A DNA stretch of 64,000 bases from a virus. Every line of letters starts with the position of its first letter. The first letter of the stretch is position 1. A model generated the notes under the pieces. It had not been told where the DNA came from and did not search any database. It worked only from the letters and a program-made list of their open reading frames with translations. Location of the stretch: positions 29,045 through 93,044 of IMG/VR virus record IMGVR_UViG_3300035703_000045. One strand, 5' to 3'. Below are positions 7,669 to 15,156 of this stretch, piece by piece. The position numbers and the translations under genes are program-made.

Positions 7669-7964
7669 TATGCACCTCCCAGACTGTTCATGGAGTACCG
7701 ACCGGAGCCGGAGAACTCACCTTGATTGAAGTAATTTTGCATGACGGGCATACCGGATACCCACGACCTATATGATACCCCATAGCGAGACATATTAAAG
7801 ATGCTGTCCAAGGTTGGTTCCTGTTTGATCATCCCTCTGGATTGGGGAAACAACTGTTGTGGAACAGCAGGGCGAATTTGACGTATGGTCTCAGGGTCAC
7901 TGATAGCGGTCTCAAGGGCGATATCAACCAACATCTCCTGACGGGATTGCCATGGTTTAGCCAT
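7668..7964 (-). CDS. hypothetical protein
   Basis: 98 residues from the ATG at 7964, which has GAAGGA 7 bases upstream and an 8-base overlap with the preceding 54-codon gene; an ATG at 7973 is an alternative. Contains an amphipathic N-terminal half (QEMLVDIALETAI) and aromatic C-terminal half. Not recognised. Confidence 0.6.
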   Translation of the reverse strand: MAKPWQSRQEMLVDIALETAISDPETIRQIRPAVPQQLFPQSRGMIKQEPTLDSIFNMSRYGVSYRSWVSGMPVMQNYFNQGEFSGSGRYSMNSLGGA

Positions 7965-8121
7965 TGTCGCCATCCTTCGGGTTGGTTGTTAGATCGTAAA
8001 AGTTAGAAGCGTCCTTGTATCGGAAGAACCGTGCAGGGTGATCATCCATAGAGAGAGGGTAGGGGTGACCTTGCGGAGTTCCATCTTCGCTAATCAGCCT
8101 CAAGTCAGGCTTGATAGGCAT
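7957..8121 (-). CDS. small hypothetical protein, 54 aa
   Basis: An ATG frame filling an otherwise empty 150-base gap. It begins MPIKPDLRLISEDGTPQG and ends NPKDGDNG, and overlaps the next start by 8 bases. The N-terminal pattern and the tight packing argue that it is translated. No family recognised. Confidence 0.6.
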   Translation of the reverse strand: MPIKPDLRLISEDGTPQGHPYPLSMDDHPARFFRYKDASNFYDLTTNPKDGDNG

Positions 8122-8122
8122 A

Positions 8123-8443
8123 TCAGTTCTTCTTAGTTTTGATAACCGGTCGCTTCATACCCATGGGAGGGGCTGGATCTGGTTCTGTGTACGGAGTACC
8201 ACCAACTGCTGTGGAGTCCATAGCCTCTGCTCCTCGGGTGACACTGCCACCGTAAACCATCCCTTTTATTCCCTCAGCAATGGTTTTACCCATGCGACTT
8301 ACTTGATTGCTGACAGGGAGGCGAGGTCGTACCATACCTTGTGGGTTGGCATTATCGGATGACTCCATCCGTGCCCTCAGCGATAATGATGGTCTGTCCA
8401 CTTTACGAGACGGATGGTTTGATGAGTCTTGACCTTTAGCCAT
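8123..8443 (-). CDS. orphan protein with MAKGQDS N-terminal tag (1)
   Basis: 106 residues, basic, disordered in appearance. It begins MAKGQDS..PSRKV, the same N-terminal peptide as the gene at 8679-9113, while the rest differs. A shared tag followed by unrelated bodies suggests a sorting or packaging signal. No enzymatic motif; C-terminus PVIKTKKN. Confidence 0.6.
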   Translation of the reverse strand: MAKGQDSSNHPSRKVDRPSLSLRARMESSDNANPQGMVRPRLPVSNQVSRMGKTIAEGIKGMVYGGSVTRGAEAMDSTAVGGTPYTEPDPAPPMGMKRPVIKTKKN

Positions 8444-8446
8444 GTT
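8424..8446. repeat. 23-bp direct repeat, copy 1
   Basis: Exact match to 9094-9116, covering the start codon, the first six following codons and the bases just upstream. It encodes the shared MAKGQDS peptide of two neighbouring genes. Confidence 0.8.
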
Positions 8447-8673
8447 CAGTCTCGCAGTGTGGGTCCGGGTTGACGCAAGTAACCTTGGTTGCCCTTCATA
8501 GATTGGTCAGTAATACCCTTTTCCCACTTTTGGCTGGTGCTCATACCACCCTGATCTGACATAGACCATTCAAGATCACGGGGAGATTTAACTTGAAATG
8601 GGTTGCTGGAAGATTGGGTCAACTCTTGGGGCTGTAGGGGTTGAGCAAACTGTGGTCCACTGGGGGAGGGCAT
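8446..8673 (-). CDS. hypothetical Pro/Gln/Ser-rich protein
   Basis: 75 residues, low complexity (PQFAQPLQPQELTQSSS), no family recognised. Separated by only 2 and 5 bases from its neighbours, so it fits the operon. Confidence 0.5.
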   Translation of the reverse strand: MPSPSGPQFAQPLQPQELTQSSSNPFQVKSPRDLEWSMSDQGGMSTSQKWEKGITDQSMKGNQGYLRQPGPTLRD

Positions 8674-8678
8674 GGTTA

Positions 8679-9113
8679 TCAGTCATCCAGTTGTGAGTTA
8701 TGGGGACGAAGAGTCCAATGCATTGATTGACCGGAATCTGCACGAATACCGTTTGGAGCCATCCTGCCCTCGGCTACCCACTTTGCACCTGCACTTGGGT
8801 TGTTAGGGTTCGTGCCAAAGAATTTGTTGAAATGGTGGGCTGACCCAGAGTCCATATAGGGGTGTTTGAAAGGAATGGAATGACTATCGGTGGCTCCTCC
8901 ACCAGTGGATTCAGCCGTAAAATGGATGTTTCCGTCACCTTTAGCACCTGTGAACCCAGCAATACTTCCGCTGAACTTAGCGGTGCTATGACCGGTTACC
9001 CATTGCTTGGGTACTCCCATGCGTGTTGCCCACTCAGTATGCATCTTGTCCATATGCGCTTCGTGGGTTACTTTACGACTTGGGTCTAATCCTGAGTCTT
9101 GACCTTTAGCCAT
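8679..9113 (-). CDS. orphan protein with MAKGQDS N-terminal tag (2)
   Basis: 144 residues. The N-terminus MAKGQDS-GLDPSRKVTH repeats the tag of the gene at 8123-8443. Body is His/Gly-rich with several short aromatic patches (KQWVTGHST, NIHFTAEST, HHFNKFFGTNPNN). No recognised domain. A role as a virion or internal protein is possible but unproven. Confidence 0.6.
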   Translation of the reverse strand: MAKGQDSGLDPSRKVTHEAHMDKMHTEWATRMGVPKQWVTGHSTAKFSGSIAGFTGAKGDGNIHFTAESTGGGATDSHSIPFKHPYMDSGSAHHFNKFFGTNPNNPSAGAKWVAEGRMAPNGIRADSGQSMHWTLRPHNSQLDD

Positions 9114-9116
9114 GTT
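9094..9116. repeat. 23-bp direct repeat, copy 2
   Basis: Second copy of the exact 23-bp repeat, 670 bases from the first, in the same position relative to its gene. Confidence 0.8.
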
Positions 9117-9146
9117 ACTTTCCTACTTTCGTAATTAAAATCTTAA

Positions 9147-9521
9147 TCAATCAGCGAAATGATTTCCCAAGAGAGATTTTCCAAGGCTGTTTAATTGAGG
9201 TTTTCCACTCGGTGCTTTTGCTGGTTTTGAAATACTATTTAGTTTCTTACCAGCATCTTCGTGGGCTTGAGAACGCTCACCAAAGGGACTAGCGAAAGAT
9301 GATACGTCTGTTCCAGAGATACCAGTCCACATATTCCGTTGCCCTGCCATATCCGCACGAATTGCACCAAGGTTCTTTCGTACCTGACGACCAGTCAAGT
9401 TGTAAGCGTTCTTACCGTGCAACATTTCAGCGGCTGTTGGTGTTTTAGAATCGCCACCGTGAGGGGAATCTCCACGCTTTCCGTAAGAACTGGATGAGGG
9501 TTTACGCTTAAATAGAGCCAT
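9147..9521 (-). CDS. hypothetical basic protein
   Basis: 124 residues from the ATG at 9521 (GAGGA 7 bases upstream, located inside the end of the preceding 54-codon gene). Lys/Ser-rich N-terminus (MALFKRKPSSSSYGKRG), then a helical stretch GRQVRKNLGAIRADM. No family recognised. An upstream in-frame extension overlaps the small gene and is rejected. Confidence 0.6.
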   Translation of the reverse strand: MALFKRKPSSSSYGKRGDSPHGGDSKTPTAAEMLHGKNAYNLTGRQVRKNLGAIRADMAGQRNMWTGISGTDVSSFASPFGERSQAHEDAGKKLNSISKPAKAPSGKPQLNSLGKSLLGNHFAD

Positions 9522-9522
9522 G

Positions 9523-9687
9523 TCATTTTCCTCGCTTTTTAATGGAAGAGTTCGCAATACGGACAGCCTTTGCATCGTCCCCTGTAGATTGTAGCACTTT
9601 ATTGGCTACCTTTGCCCATTGCTTTTTCTCAGCAGGTGTATCGGCTTTTTTAGTCTTTTTACTGGCATCTTTAGGTTTCCAAGGCAT
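9523..9687 (-). CDS. small conserved phage/bacterial protein, 54 aa
   Basis: Begins MPWKPKDASKKTKKADTPAE and continues with QWAKVANKVL and DDAKAVRIANSS. This pattern (KADTP, W-x-x-VAN-x-VL, AIRIAN) is one I recognise from short uncharacterised proteins in many phages and bacteria. Function unknown. Stop and next start are one base apart. Confidence 0.75.
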   Translation of the reverse strand: MPWKPKDASKKTKKADTPAEKKQWAKVANKVLQSTGDDAKAVRIANSSIKKRGK

Positions 9688-9689
9688 AT

Positions 9690-10199
9690 TTATCTCCACG
9701 GTGGTGTTAGTGATTTCAGCATTGACCTACGCTGTAAATCAATCACTTCTTGGTCAGGGCGGGACAGCCCACGGGGGATACCTCGTGGTCCAACCTTTCC
9801 GTCATTTGTCAAACGTACTGGTTCAGCACCAACGGGGGCATACTTCTTTCCCTTGGACTCCATTTGGAGACCGGTATATAGGTTGAATTCAGCAGGCCAG
9901 ATGTAATCGCCAGCGTTGATTCTCTCACCCTTGTGAACACCTCTTGAGTAAGAACGTGTGTTCGTACGCATGACTGCTTTAGTCAACTTGTCATCACGGC
10001 GGTTGCTGGACATTGTGCCCAGATACCCATCGGGGTATTGAACGTCAGGGGAGGCTCCCCAAGAGGCTAGTTGAGCATCCTTGGCTGTGCGGAATACCGG
10101 ACTGGGTCCGATGGCTGGCTGTGTTTCGGGGGTATACGGATCATAACCACCGCTCCAGTTATTGAAGGTCTGCTGGTTACCACTAGCCACGACCGTCAC
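9690..10199 (-). CDS. hypothetical protein
   Basis: 169 residues starting at a GTG (10199) that overlaps the preceding 53-codon gene by 17 bases. Aromatic and Pro-rich N-terminus (NNWSGGYDPYTPETQP), a basic middle, and a helical end. No family recognised; context suggests the same set of orphan proteins. Confidence 0.55.
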   Translation of the reverse strand: MTVVASGNQQTFNNWSGGYDPYTPETQPAIGPSPVFRTAKDAQLASWGASPDVQYPDGYLGTMSSNRRDDKLTKAVMRTNTRSYSRGVHKGERINAGDYIWPAEFNLYTGLQMESKGKKYAPVGAEPVRLTNDGKVGPRGIPRGLSRPDQEVIDLQRRSMLKSLTPPWR

Positions 10200-10344
10200 C
10201 TGTGCCCATACCAGTCAGAGTAGTACCTGCTCTACCGCCTCCATATGCTGATATGGGGCGTGGCGATACCTGCTTCTTACCTTTAACTTTATCCGACTTG
10301 ACAGTCTTGTCAAGTTTCTTAGTAGATTTCTTTTTTGAAGCCAT
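10183..10344 (-). CDS. small Lys-rich protein, 53 aa
   Basis: ATG frame beginning MASKKKSTKKLDKTVKSDK and ending in a Gly/Thr-rich tail. Highly basic first half. Found by reading the gap; flanked by overlapping same-strand genes. Possibly DNA- or RNA-binding by charge only. Confidence 0.55.
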   Translation of the reverse strand: MASKKKSTKKLDKTVKSDKVKGKKQVSPRPISAYGGGRAGTTLTGMGTGDGRG

Positions 10345-10483
10345 GCTTTTGATGCTTACCTTTACGGATGTCTTTGACTTCCTTAATTATCTCTTTTTCA
10401 AGTAGATCGTCGTATTCATCATCAAAGTCATCCCCGTATTGGTTAGCCATTTTACGGAGATCTTCTTTTTTAAGGTTTCTCAT
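10319..10483 (-). CDS. small charged protein, 54 aa
   Basis: The ATG at 10483 forms an ATGA junction with the preceding 430-residue gene. An acidic patch (YGDDFDDEYDDLLEKE) precedes a basic tail (VKDIRKGKHQKHGFKKE), a charge-segregated helix. No family recognised. Confidence 0.6.
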   Translation of the reverse strand: MRNLKKEDLRKMANQYGDDFDDEYDDLLEKEIIKEVKDIRKGKHQKHGFKKEIY

Positions 10484-11772
10484 AGTTCAACGATTGGGTA
10501 TCCTGCCATTGGGGTTTTGTCCAAGATCCGGTCATGGGTCTCAAGCGGATTATTGATGTTGCGTGAGATGATGACGTTACGTCGTTGGTGGTCTTCTAAC
10601 GGAGAAATGCGACCGTCTGGCAATTGGACTCCCAGACGTTGTCCAACATCTAGACGTGTGTTTATAGAAGGGGTTAGTCTGTAGCGATTTAGTCGCTTCT
10701 CGTTGTATTTGTCAAGTTCTTCTTGTTCTGCTTTTCGTGCCGCTAGACGTGCAAGGTTGGCTTGCTTTTCTTCTGGTGTGTCTTCTTTCATCACGGGTGG
10801 TGCTTCCTCTACTCTAGGTGGTGTATCAAAGTATGGCATAGGTGCCTTACTAACTTTAGGTGCTGGCTTTGGAGCAAGTTCTCTCTCTAATTGCAATCTT
10901 ATTGCTTCTTTGTAGGATTCGGGTGTATGTATTGAAGGATCATACACGATACCCGGTACATGTTTGACATCAACAGACTTCGGAGTTTTTGGAGTACTTT
11001 GAACCGTACGTTCGGCACTTCGTTTTTCAAATTCCTTTTCTGCTTTAACTGTTTTTTCGCTAGGCGGGATTGCTTCTCCAGCCGACCGAGCCGCACGTTC
11101 TCTATCCATAGTAGGGGTGACATTAAGGGACTCGTTATCAATTGTAGGTCGTGTCTTTTTGTTTTTGAGGCGGTCAGCCAAGGAATCACTAACCAAGGAA
11201 TCAGTAATAGAAGTCATAGGGGTACGCCCATGAACCATCATTTTACTCATTAGATCATGGAGAGTACTGGCTTCGTCAAAGAGACGGGCTTCTTCACCAG
11301 TAAATATGCGTTGACCCTCTGCTGAACGATCAGCCTCTTGTGCAAGAAAACGTGTTGCCTCGTTGGTAGTCTTTCCTTCTGATGTTATCCGCATGGTTTG
11401 CCCAACAGGAAATCCGAAATACTGAGAAGTATTACGAATGTGTTTAAGGGCATCTCCAACAGTTCTAAATCCTGTTAAACCAAACTCTGCTAAAGCATCA
11501 GCGACATGTGGTTGTATAGGTGTTGTGCTGGTTGTGGGATGAATAGTTGTCATGTCTCCCATTGCCCACCGCTGGGATAATGTTGGTGCAGGATCGGGAA
11601 GTTTGATACTGGCACCAATGTCTCCGGCGAGGTTTGTGAAGGCTTTAGTTTGATTTCCAAGAAGGACATTTCTTGCCTTCTCTTGCTTCCAGTTGTGCTG
11701 TTCGTCAGGGTGCCACGAATCAAACCCTTCAGGGAACGGTTCTCCGTAGGCTGATATTGGATCAATAGACAT
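10480..11772 (-). CDS. large hypothetical protein, coiled-coil C-terminal half
   Basis: 430 residues. N-terminal 200 residues look folded and include FGLTGFRTVGDALKHIRNTS. The segment 230-370 is charged and helical with Pro/Lys/Glu spacers (KAEKEFEKRSAE, EEKQANLARLAARKAEQEE). No catalytic motif or family recognised. It heads the run of orphan proteins (6.2-11.8 kb). A virion role is conceivable. Confidence 0.65.
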   Translation of the reverse strand: MSIDPISAYGEPFPEGFDSWHPDEQHNWKQEKARNVLLGNQTKAFTNLAGDIGASIKLPDPAPTLSQRWAMGDMTTIHPTTSTTPIQPHVADALAEFGLTGFRTVGDALKHIRNTSQYFGFPVGQTMRITSEGKTTNEATRFLAQEADRSAEGQRIFTGEEARLFDEASTLHDLMSKMMVHGRTPMTSITDSLVSDSLADRLKNKKTRPTIDNESLNVTPTMDRERAARSAGEAIPPSEKTVKAEKEFEKRSAERTVQSTPKTPKSVDVKHVPGIVYDPSIHTPESYKEAIRLQLERELAPKPAPKVSKAPMPYFDTPPRVEEAPPVMKEDTPEEKQANLARLAARKAEQEELDKYNEKRLNRYRLTPSINTRLDVGQRLGVQLPDGRISPLEDHQRRNVIISRNINNPLETHDRILDKTPMAGYPIVEL

Positions 11773-11829
11773 ATATCAAACACTTCCCATAGTAAGCATA
11801 CGTCAATGATACCATCTACTCGTTAGTAT

Positions 11830-12111
11830 TTACCGAGGTACTGGCTTGAAGGATATGGCAGAAATGGTATCTCCATTCTCTCCTTCAATATCATCAAATC
11901 CGATTACAAAGCAAAGGTCAACACCACGGGGGGCGACGAAACCACGGGCAATAGCACAAGCCTTAACGGCTTGGTTAACGGCACTTGCTCCGATGGCTCG
12001 CATCTTTGGTGACTGACCGGCGATAACCGAACGGGCGACAATAGACCCTACTGACTGAGGGTTGCTACTTCCCGATACCTTGACGACATCGTCTACTGAA
12101 TCTTGTGACAT
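11830..12111 (-). CDS. SpoVS-family protein
   Basis: 93 residues. Start is the second ATG (12111), which has GGAG 6 bases upstream. VKVSGSSNPQSVGS, MRAIGASAVNQAVKACAIAR and GFVAPRGVDLCFVIGF match the stage V sporulation protein S family nearly end to end. SpoVS has an Alba-like fold and is thought to bind nucleic acid. In Bacillus it affects septation and sporulation, and homologues occur in actinobacteria and some phages. Here it lies between the recombination genes and the orphan set. Function in the phage is unknown; a nucleoid- or RNA-binding role is inference. Confidence 0.88.
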   Translation of the reverse strand: MSQDSVDDVVKVSGSSNPQSVGSIVARSVIAGQSPKMRAIGASAVNQAVKACAIARGFVAPRGVDLCFVIGFDDIEGENGDTISAISFKPVPR

Positions 12112-12129
12112 AGTGTACTCCATAAGTTA

Positions 12130-12147
12130 AAGGTTGTTTCCAACCCT
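12130..12147 (-). terminator. GAAA-loop hairpin before SpoVS gene
   Basis: On the minus strand, GGTTG-GAAA-CAACC plus an extra pair, followed by TTTAACTT, between the nuclease stop and the SpoVS start. Could be a weak terminator or an mRNA-stabilising element. Confidence 0.35.
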
Positions 12148-12153
12148 TAAATT

Positions 12154-12519
12154 TTAAGAGTACCCACCCTCAGATAACAGGGTGACAAAGTCATCTAAGC
12201 GCATAACAACGTAAGTATCACCCAATGCTTTTTCACCTTTACCAGCACGTTTAACAACTAAAGCAGGTAAAGACTTACCGAGACGGGCGGCTTGTTCAAC
12301 TGTGGCATCCAGCCACCCGCTGAGATCAAACTTTCTTTGGTTCTTGCATTGGATTGCTAGGTGGCGTTCTGCACAGAAGTTGAGAATACCGTTGATATCC
12401 CCAGTGTCACCGCTCCCCTTTAAGGTGGTTCTTGATGCCTTTACGAAACCCTTACTGTGTAAGTAGTTAACAATAAGTGTCTCAAAGGCGGTACCCTTTT
12501 GTTTTGCTCTGTTTGCCAT
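12154..12519 (-). CDS. Holliday junction resolvase-like PD-(D/E)XK nuclease
   Basis: 121 residues with the archaeal Hjc-like layout: KGTAFETLIVNYL (Glu13), GSGDTGDINGI (Asp41), AIQCKNQRK (Gln57-x-Lys59). These are the three parts of the PD-(D/E)XK metal site. Likely resolves branched DNA before packaging or in recombination. The neighbourhood (RecA, Cas4-like nuclease) agrees. It could alternatively be another VRR/PDDEXK nuclease. Confidence 0.75.
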   Translation of the reverse strand: MANRAKQKGTAFETLIVNYLHSKGFVKASRTTLKGSGDTGDINGILNFCAERHLAIQCKNQRKFDLSGWLDATVEQAARLGKSLPALVVKRAGKGEKALGDTYVVMRLDDFVTLLSEGGYS

Positions 12520-12520
12520 A

Positions 12521-12736
12521 TCAAACCTCTTTACTTACGATGATACTAATGCCAGTATCAGTAAGTATGGGGTGCATATTAGATGTGAATAATTCACATG
12601 AAAGGATACACTCCTGTAAGGGGGTGTCATCCCGTATACCTAATTCTTCAAGTCGGTGCAACCACAGACGAACGTCATTAACCGTCTTACCGTTTTCAAG
12701 GGAGACCCAGATACTAGCGGTGTTAAGAATTGTCAT
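12521..12736 (-). CDS. hypothetical protein
   Basis: 71 residues from the ATG at 12736; a TTG two codons upstream is an alternative. Contains DVRLWLHRLEELGI, a helix reminiscent of small phage proteins with an LxxxLxxLxI repeat. Overlaps the end of the preceding gene by 14 bases. Not recognised. Confidence 0.5.
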   Translation of the reverse strand: MTILNTASIWVSLENGKTVNDVRLWLHRLEELGIRDDTPLQECILSCELFTSNMHPILTDTGISIIVSKEV

Positions 12737-12887
12737 GTTCAATAACAGCCTTTGTTAGGGAGTCTATTGACTCTTTAATACCAATAAGAACATTCTTTAT
12801 ATCACGAAGGATATCGTTCTGTGTGAAGGCGGCGTTTTGCATGGAACGCTGTCGTAGATCTTCGTTGAGTTCACGAATGCTCGTCAT
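12723..12887 (-). CDS. small coiled-coil protein, 54 aa
   Basis: The ATG at 12887 directly follows the preceding stop and has AAAGGA 5 bases upstream. Helical throughout (IRELNEDLRQRSMQ, IKNVLIGIKESIDSLTKAV). No family recognised. Confidence 0.55.
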   Translation of the reverse strand: MTSIRELNEDLRQRSMQNAAFTQNDILRDIKNVLIGIKESIDSLTKAVIEHDNS

Positions 12888-12888
12888 G

Positions 12889-13065
12889 TTATTCCTTTGT
12901 CTGTTGCTCAAACAATGCTGAACGCAAGCGAATGCGGTCTATCAGGGTATCCACACGGTTCGGGGCTGGTGGATTCAATGCCTCCAGAATTGCTTGGCTT
13001 ACGGCGGTGTCCCATTTGTATTGAATGCTCTCAAAGACTCGCCAGTCATTTAAGTTGTTAAGCAC
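12889..13065 (-). CDS. small hypothetical protein, 58 aa
   Basis: GTG start immediately after the preceding TAA, with TTGGAG 5 bases upstream. Begins MLNNLNDWRVFESIQYKWD and ends in a basic helix (RVDTLIDRIRLRSALFEQQ). Its stop leads into the next start, so the operon continues without a gap. Not recognised. Confidence 0.6.
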   Translation of the reverse strand: MLNNLNDWRVFESIQYKWDTAVSQAILEALNPPAPNRVDTLIDRIRLRSALFEQQTKE

Positions 13066-13566
13066 TTATGCTCCAAATCGTTGGGTACGTTGTTCTTTAC
13101 TATGTAGACCGATACGACGGCTGAGTTCACGAGACAGCAACTGCGAACTACGCTCGCACGATTCAAACATTGCCTCTACGAGTTTTCTATAGGCACGGGC
13201 AACTCGGTAACGCTCCTGCTGGTCAACGACCTCAGGGGTCACATCCCTCTTTGCTTTAGCGATAGTTACACGATCACCTTTGGAATCAGCACCCCATTGT
13301 TTGATTAGGGTTTGGGCTTCTGTAACACGGCACAGGTTTGATTCCCGATCCTCGTCAATCTCAGCCTTGACCAGTTGCGCTTTCATGTAGGAAACCCATG
13401 ACATGAACTGAGTGTACAAGTCCATCAAGCCACTGTCGCTAAGGTCGTCTAGATGATCAGGGATATCCGGTGGGTAGTCATCTGGGCGTACGGGAAGGGC
13501 AAACGACTTGTTAAACTTCGCAATAGCAGGATCTTCCGAACCATCTCGGGGAATGACACGACTCAT
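13066..13566 (-). CDS. hypothetical recombination-module protein
   Basis: 166 residues; the ATG at 13566 forms an ATGA junction with the Cas4-like nuclease gene. All-helical look, with a Pro/Asp-rich N-terminal stretch (RPDDYPPDIPDHLDDL) then LMDLYTQFMSWVSYMKAQLVK. Coupling to a nuclease suggests a partner role in recombination or replication (a mediator such as UvsY is conceivable), but I see no diagnostic motif. Confidence 0.6.
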   Translation of the reverse strand: MSRVIPRDGSEDPAIAKFNKSFALPVRPDDYPPDIPDHLDDLSDSGLMDLYTQFMSWVSYMKAQLVKAEIDEDRESNLCRVTEAQTLIKQWGADSKGDRVTIAKAKRDVTPEVVDQQERYRVARAYRKLVEAMFESCERSSQLLSRELSRRIGLHSKEQRTQRFGA

Positions 13567-14438
13567 GCCCAGCACACTTTCTTGTAAGGACAGTACTTAC
13601 AACCATTTGCTGTGGACGTGGTAGCCCATTGAGGGCGATCAGGAACGATATCCATATCAAGGTGCTCTATTACCGACTTGCAACCATCAAGTACCGGCTG
13701 AATCAGTTCTTGTTGAAACTCAACGGTGAACTCTTTGACCTCTTGGGTTGGCTTCCACTCATACACAAACACGATTGTGTGGATACCTGTGCACAACATG
13801 TACAAACTACCCTGACGGATGTGGGAGGCAAAGGGCTTCTTTATGTTTTTGAACAAGTCCTCAAACTTGACCTCACCTGATGTGTAGGCATTGAACAGTG
13901 TTGGATTCTCCCAACGAAGGGAACCCAAACCAACGCTCTTTATTTCAAGTAGGGCTTTTCCTTGAGCGTCTTGTATCTCCCCATCGGCGTGTCCAATGAT
14001 CCGATATTCATCGCTGTGTATAGGGACTTCACGATATACAACGTCAAGATAACCGCACCCGTGGCAACTATCAGGAGACACTGCATACCAACGATCACCG
14101 CATCCCATACATTCCCACGAACCTGCGAGGACACCGGCTTCTCGGAGCCACCCTTGCCACTTTTCGTGAATCGCATGACCCTCCTCAAAGATATTCAGGC
14201 GACCAAACGACATTGAGTCTTCAGTACCTTCGTACCCTTTTATTTTATACCAAGATGAACGTGGACACCAGTCCTTCTTAGAGATCTCCGAAGGATGAAG
14301 ATGCTTAGTGTCACGATGTGAGTTACGGTCAGCGGTCTTGTTTGCTAGAACCTGAGAAACAACAGGGAGTAGCCGACCTTTTGACTTCAAGGAGTCCTTA
14401 AAGTTCTGCTTATACCATTCTGTCGTGGGGTTACTCAT
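13563..14438 (-). CDS. Cas4/RecB-like exonuclease
   Basis: 291 residues. PD-(D/E)XK core: IIGHADGEI (His150, Asp152) and LLEIKSVG (Glu165, Lys167), then a QGSLYML helix. Cys58 (DWCPRSSWYK) together with Cys280, Cys283 and Cys289 at the C-terminus form the Cas4-type four-cysteine [4Fe-4S] set. An extra zinc knuckle, CMGCG...CHGCG (110-128), is inserted. In phages these enzymes resect DNA ends for recombination. No cas1/cas2 or array is near, so it is not a CRISPR component. Confidence 0.85.
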   Translation of the reverse strand: MSNPTTEWYKQNFKDSLKSKGRLLPVVSQVLANKTADRNSHRDTKHLHPSEISKKDWCPRSSWYKIKGYEGTEDSMSFGRLNIFEEGHAIHEKWQGWLREAGVLAGSWECMGCGDRWYAVSPDSCHGCGYLDVVYREVPIHSDEYRIIGHADGEIQDAQGKALLEIKSVGLGSLRWENPTLFNAYTSGEVKFEDLFKNIKKPFASHIRQGSLYMLCTGIHTIVFVYEWKPTQEVKEFTVEFQQELIQPVLDGCKSVIEHLDMDIVPDRPQWATTSTANGCKYCPYKKVCWA

Positions 14439-14818
14439 TCAAACTTCCATAACTGATCAGGGCAGAAATTGAGAACTGCGGAGGCAGTCAATGCGATAAG
14501 CATCTTCTGAGTGTAGTAGTCAGTTGCAGACTGGTCTAGTGCGGTGGCAACATCCCACGCCTGAGCACCGTTACGAAGTGAGTCGCACACAAGGTAGCCG
14601 GTCTCAAGGAGGTCACGGTCACTCACACCTGTGTTACCAACCTCATTCTGAATGTCGTAGAGGAACTCGTCCTCAGCAGTCCATGAGGCAATTGGTGCGT
14701 CGGTGGTCTTGACAACCTTGGTAGTTGTGTCAGGAGCCTCTGTTGCGGTGATGTACACAGTCTCGGTACCACCACACGCTGTTAACAGCAGTGCTCCAAT
14801 TAGTAGTGTCTTCTTCAT
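14435..14818 (-). CDS. DUF732-like lipoprotein
   Basis: 127 residues with a lipoprotein signal peptide (MKKTLLIGALLLTAC, lipobox Cys at 15), a Thr-rich linker, and a DUF732-type domain (DEFLYDIQNEVG; then a Cys near 78 and FCPDQ near 118, probably a disulphide). DUF732 is typical of actinobacterial secreted proteins. In a phage, a surface lipoprotein could block superinfection; that is inference. It is ATGA-coupled on both sides within recombination genes. Confidence 0.8.
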   Translation of the reverse strand: MKKTLLIGALLLTACGGTETVYITATEAPDTTTKVVKTTDAPIASWTAEDEFLYDIQNEVGNTGVSDRDLLETGYLVCDSLRNGAQAWDVATALDQSATDYYTQKMLIALTASAVLNFCPDQLWKFE

Positions 14819-15156
14819 GGTTCCCCAATCATTAGTTGAAAGTCTTCTTCGGTTAGTACTACATAGTGATGACCTGCAAGATCAAACTGTAGTACGGGTA
14901 TCCGATCTTGAAGAATCGCACGTTCGTTCAATTCTTTTAAATCGTTGTACTTGAGCGTATAGGACTTTGTGTTGGTCGTCAACTTGTTTTCAATTAAGAA
15001 GTCATGAGACCGTACATCATTTTTACGCAACCAACCAGAACCCGATCCAGCGTTACGGCTTCCCTTGTAAATCTTTGCTGACCGTTCCTCCTGCTTTCGG
15101 GAGGCTTTCATGATTGAACGGTGCTTGTCCTTTGGGTCTTCCCGACCAAAGATCAT
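14815..15156 (-). CDS. PD-(D/E)XK endonuclease, resolvase-like
   Basis: 113 residues. RKNDVRSHDFLIENKLT (Asp47, Glu56, Lys58) gives the D...E-x-K metal site. The GSGSGWLRK lead-in and SYTLKYNDLKEL that follow resemble a phage family of small PDDEXK endonucleases with T7 endonuclease I-like or Holliday-junction-resolving predictions. Coupled to recA (ATGA). With the enzyme at 12154-12519, the phage has two candidates for the same job. Confidence 0.65.
   Translation of the reverse strand: MIFGREDPKDKHRSIMKASRKQEERSAKIYKGSRNAGSGSGWLRKNDVRSHDFLIENKLTTNTKSYTLKYNDLKELNERAILQDRIPVLQFDLAGHHYVVLTEEDFQLMIGEP

Noticed and set aside
13563-14438. Cas4-like protein as sign of a CRISPR system
   Set aside because: No repeats, cas1 or cas2 nearby; the enzyme is common in phage recombination modules.
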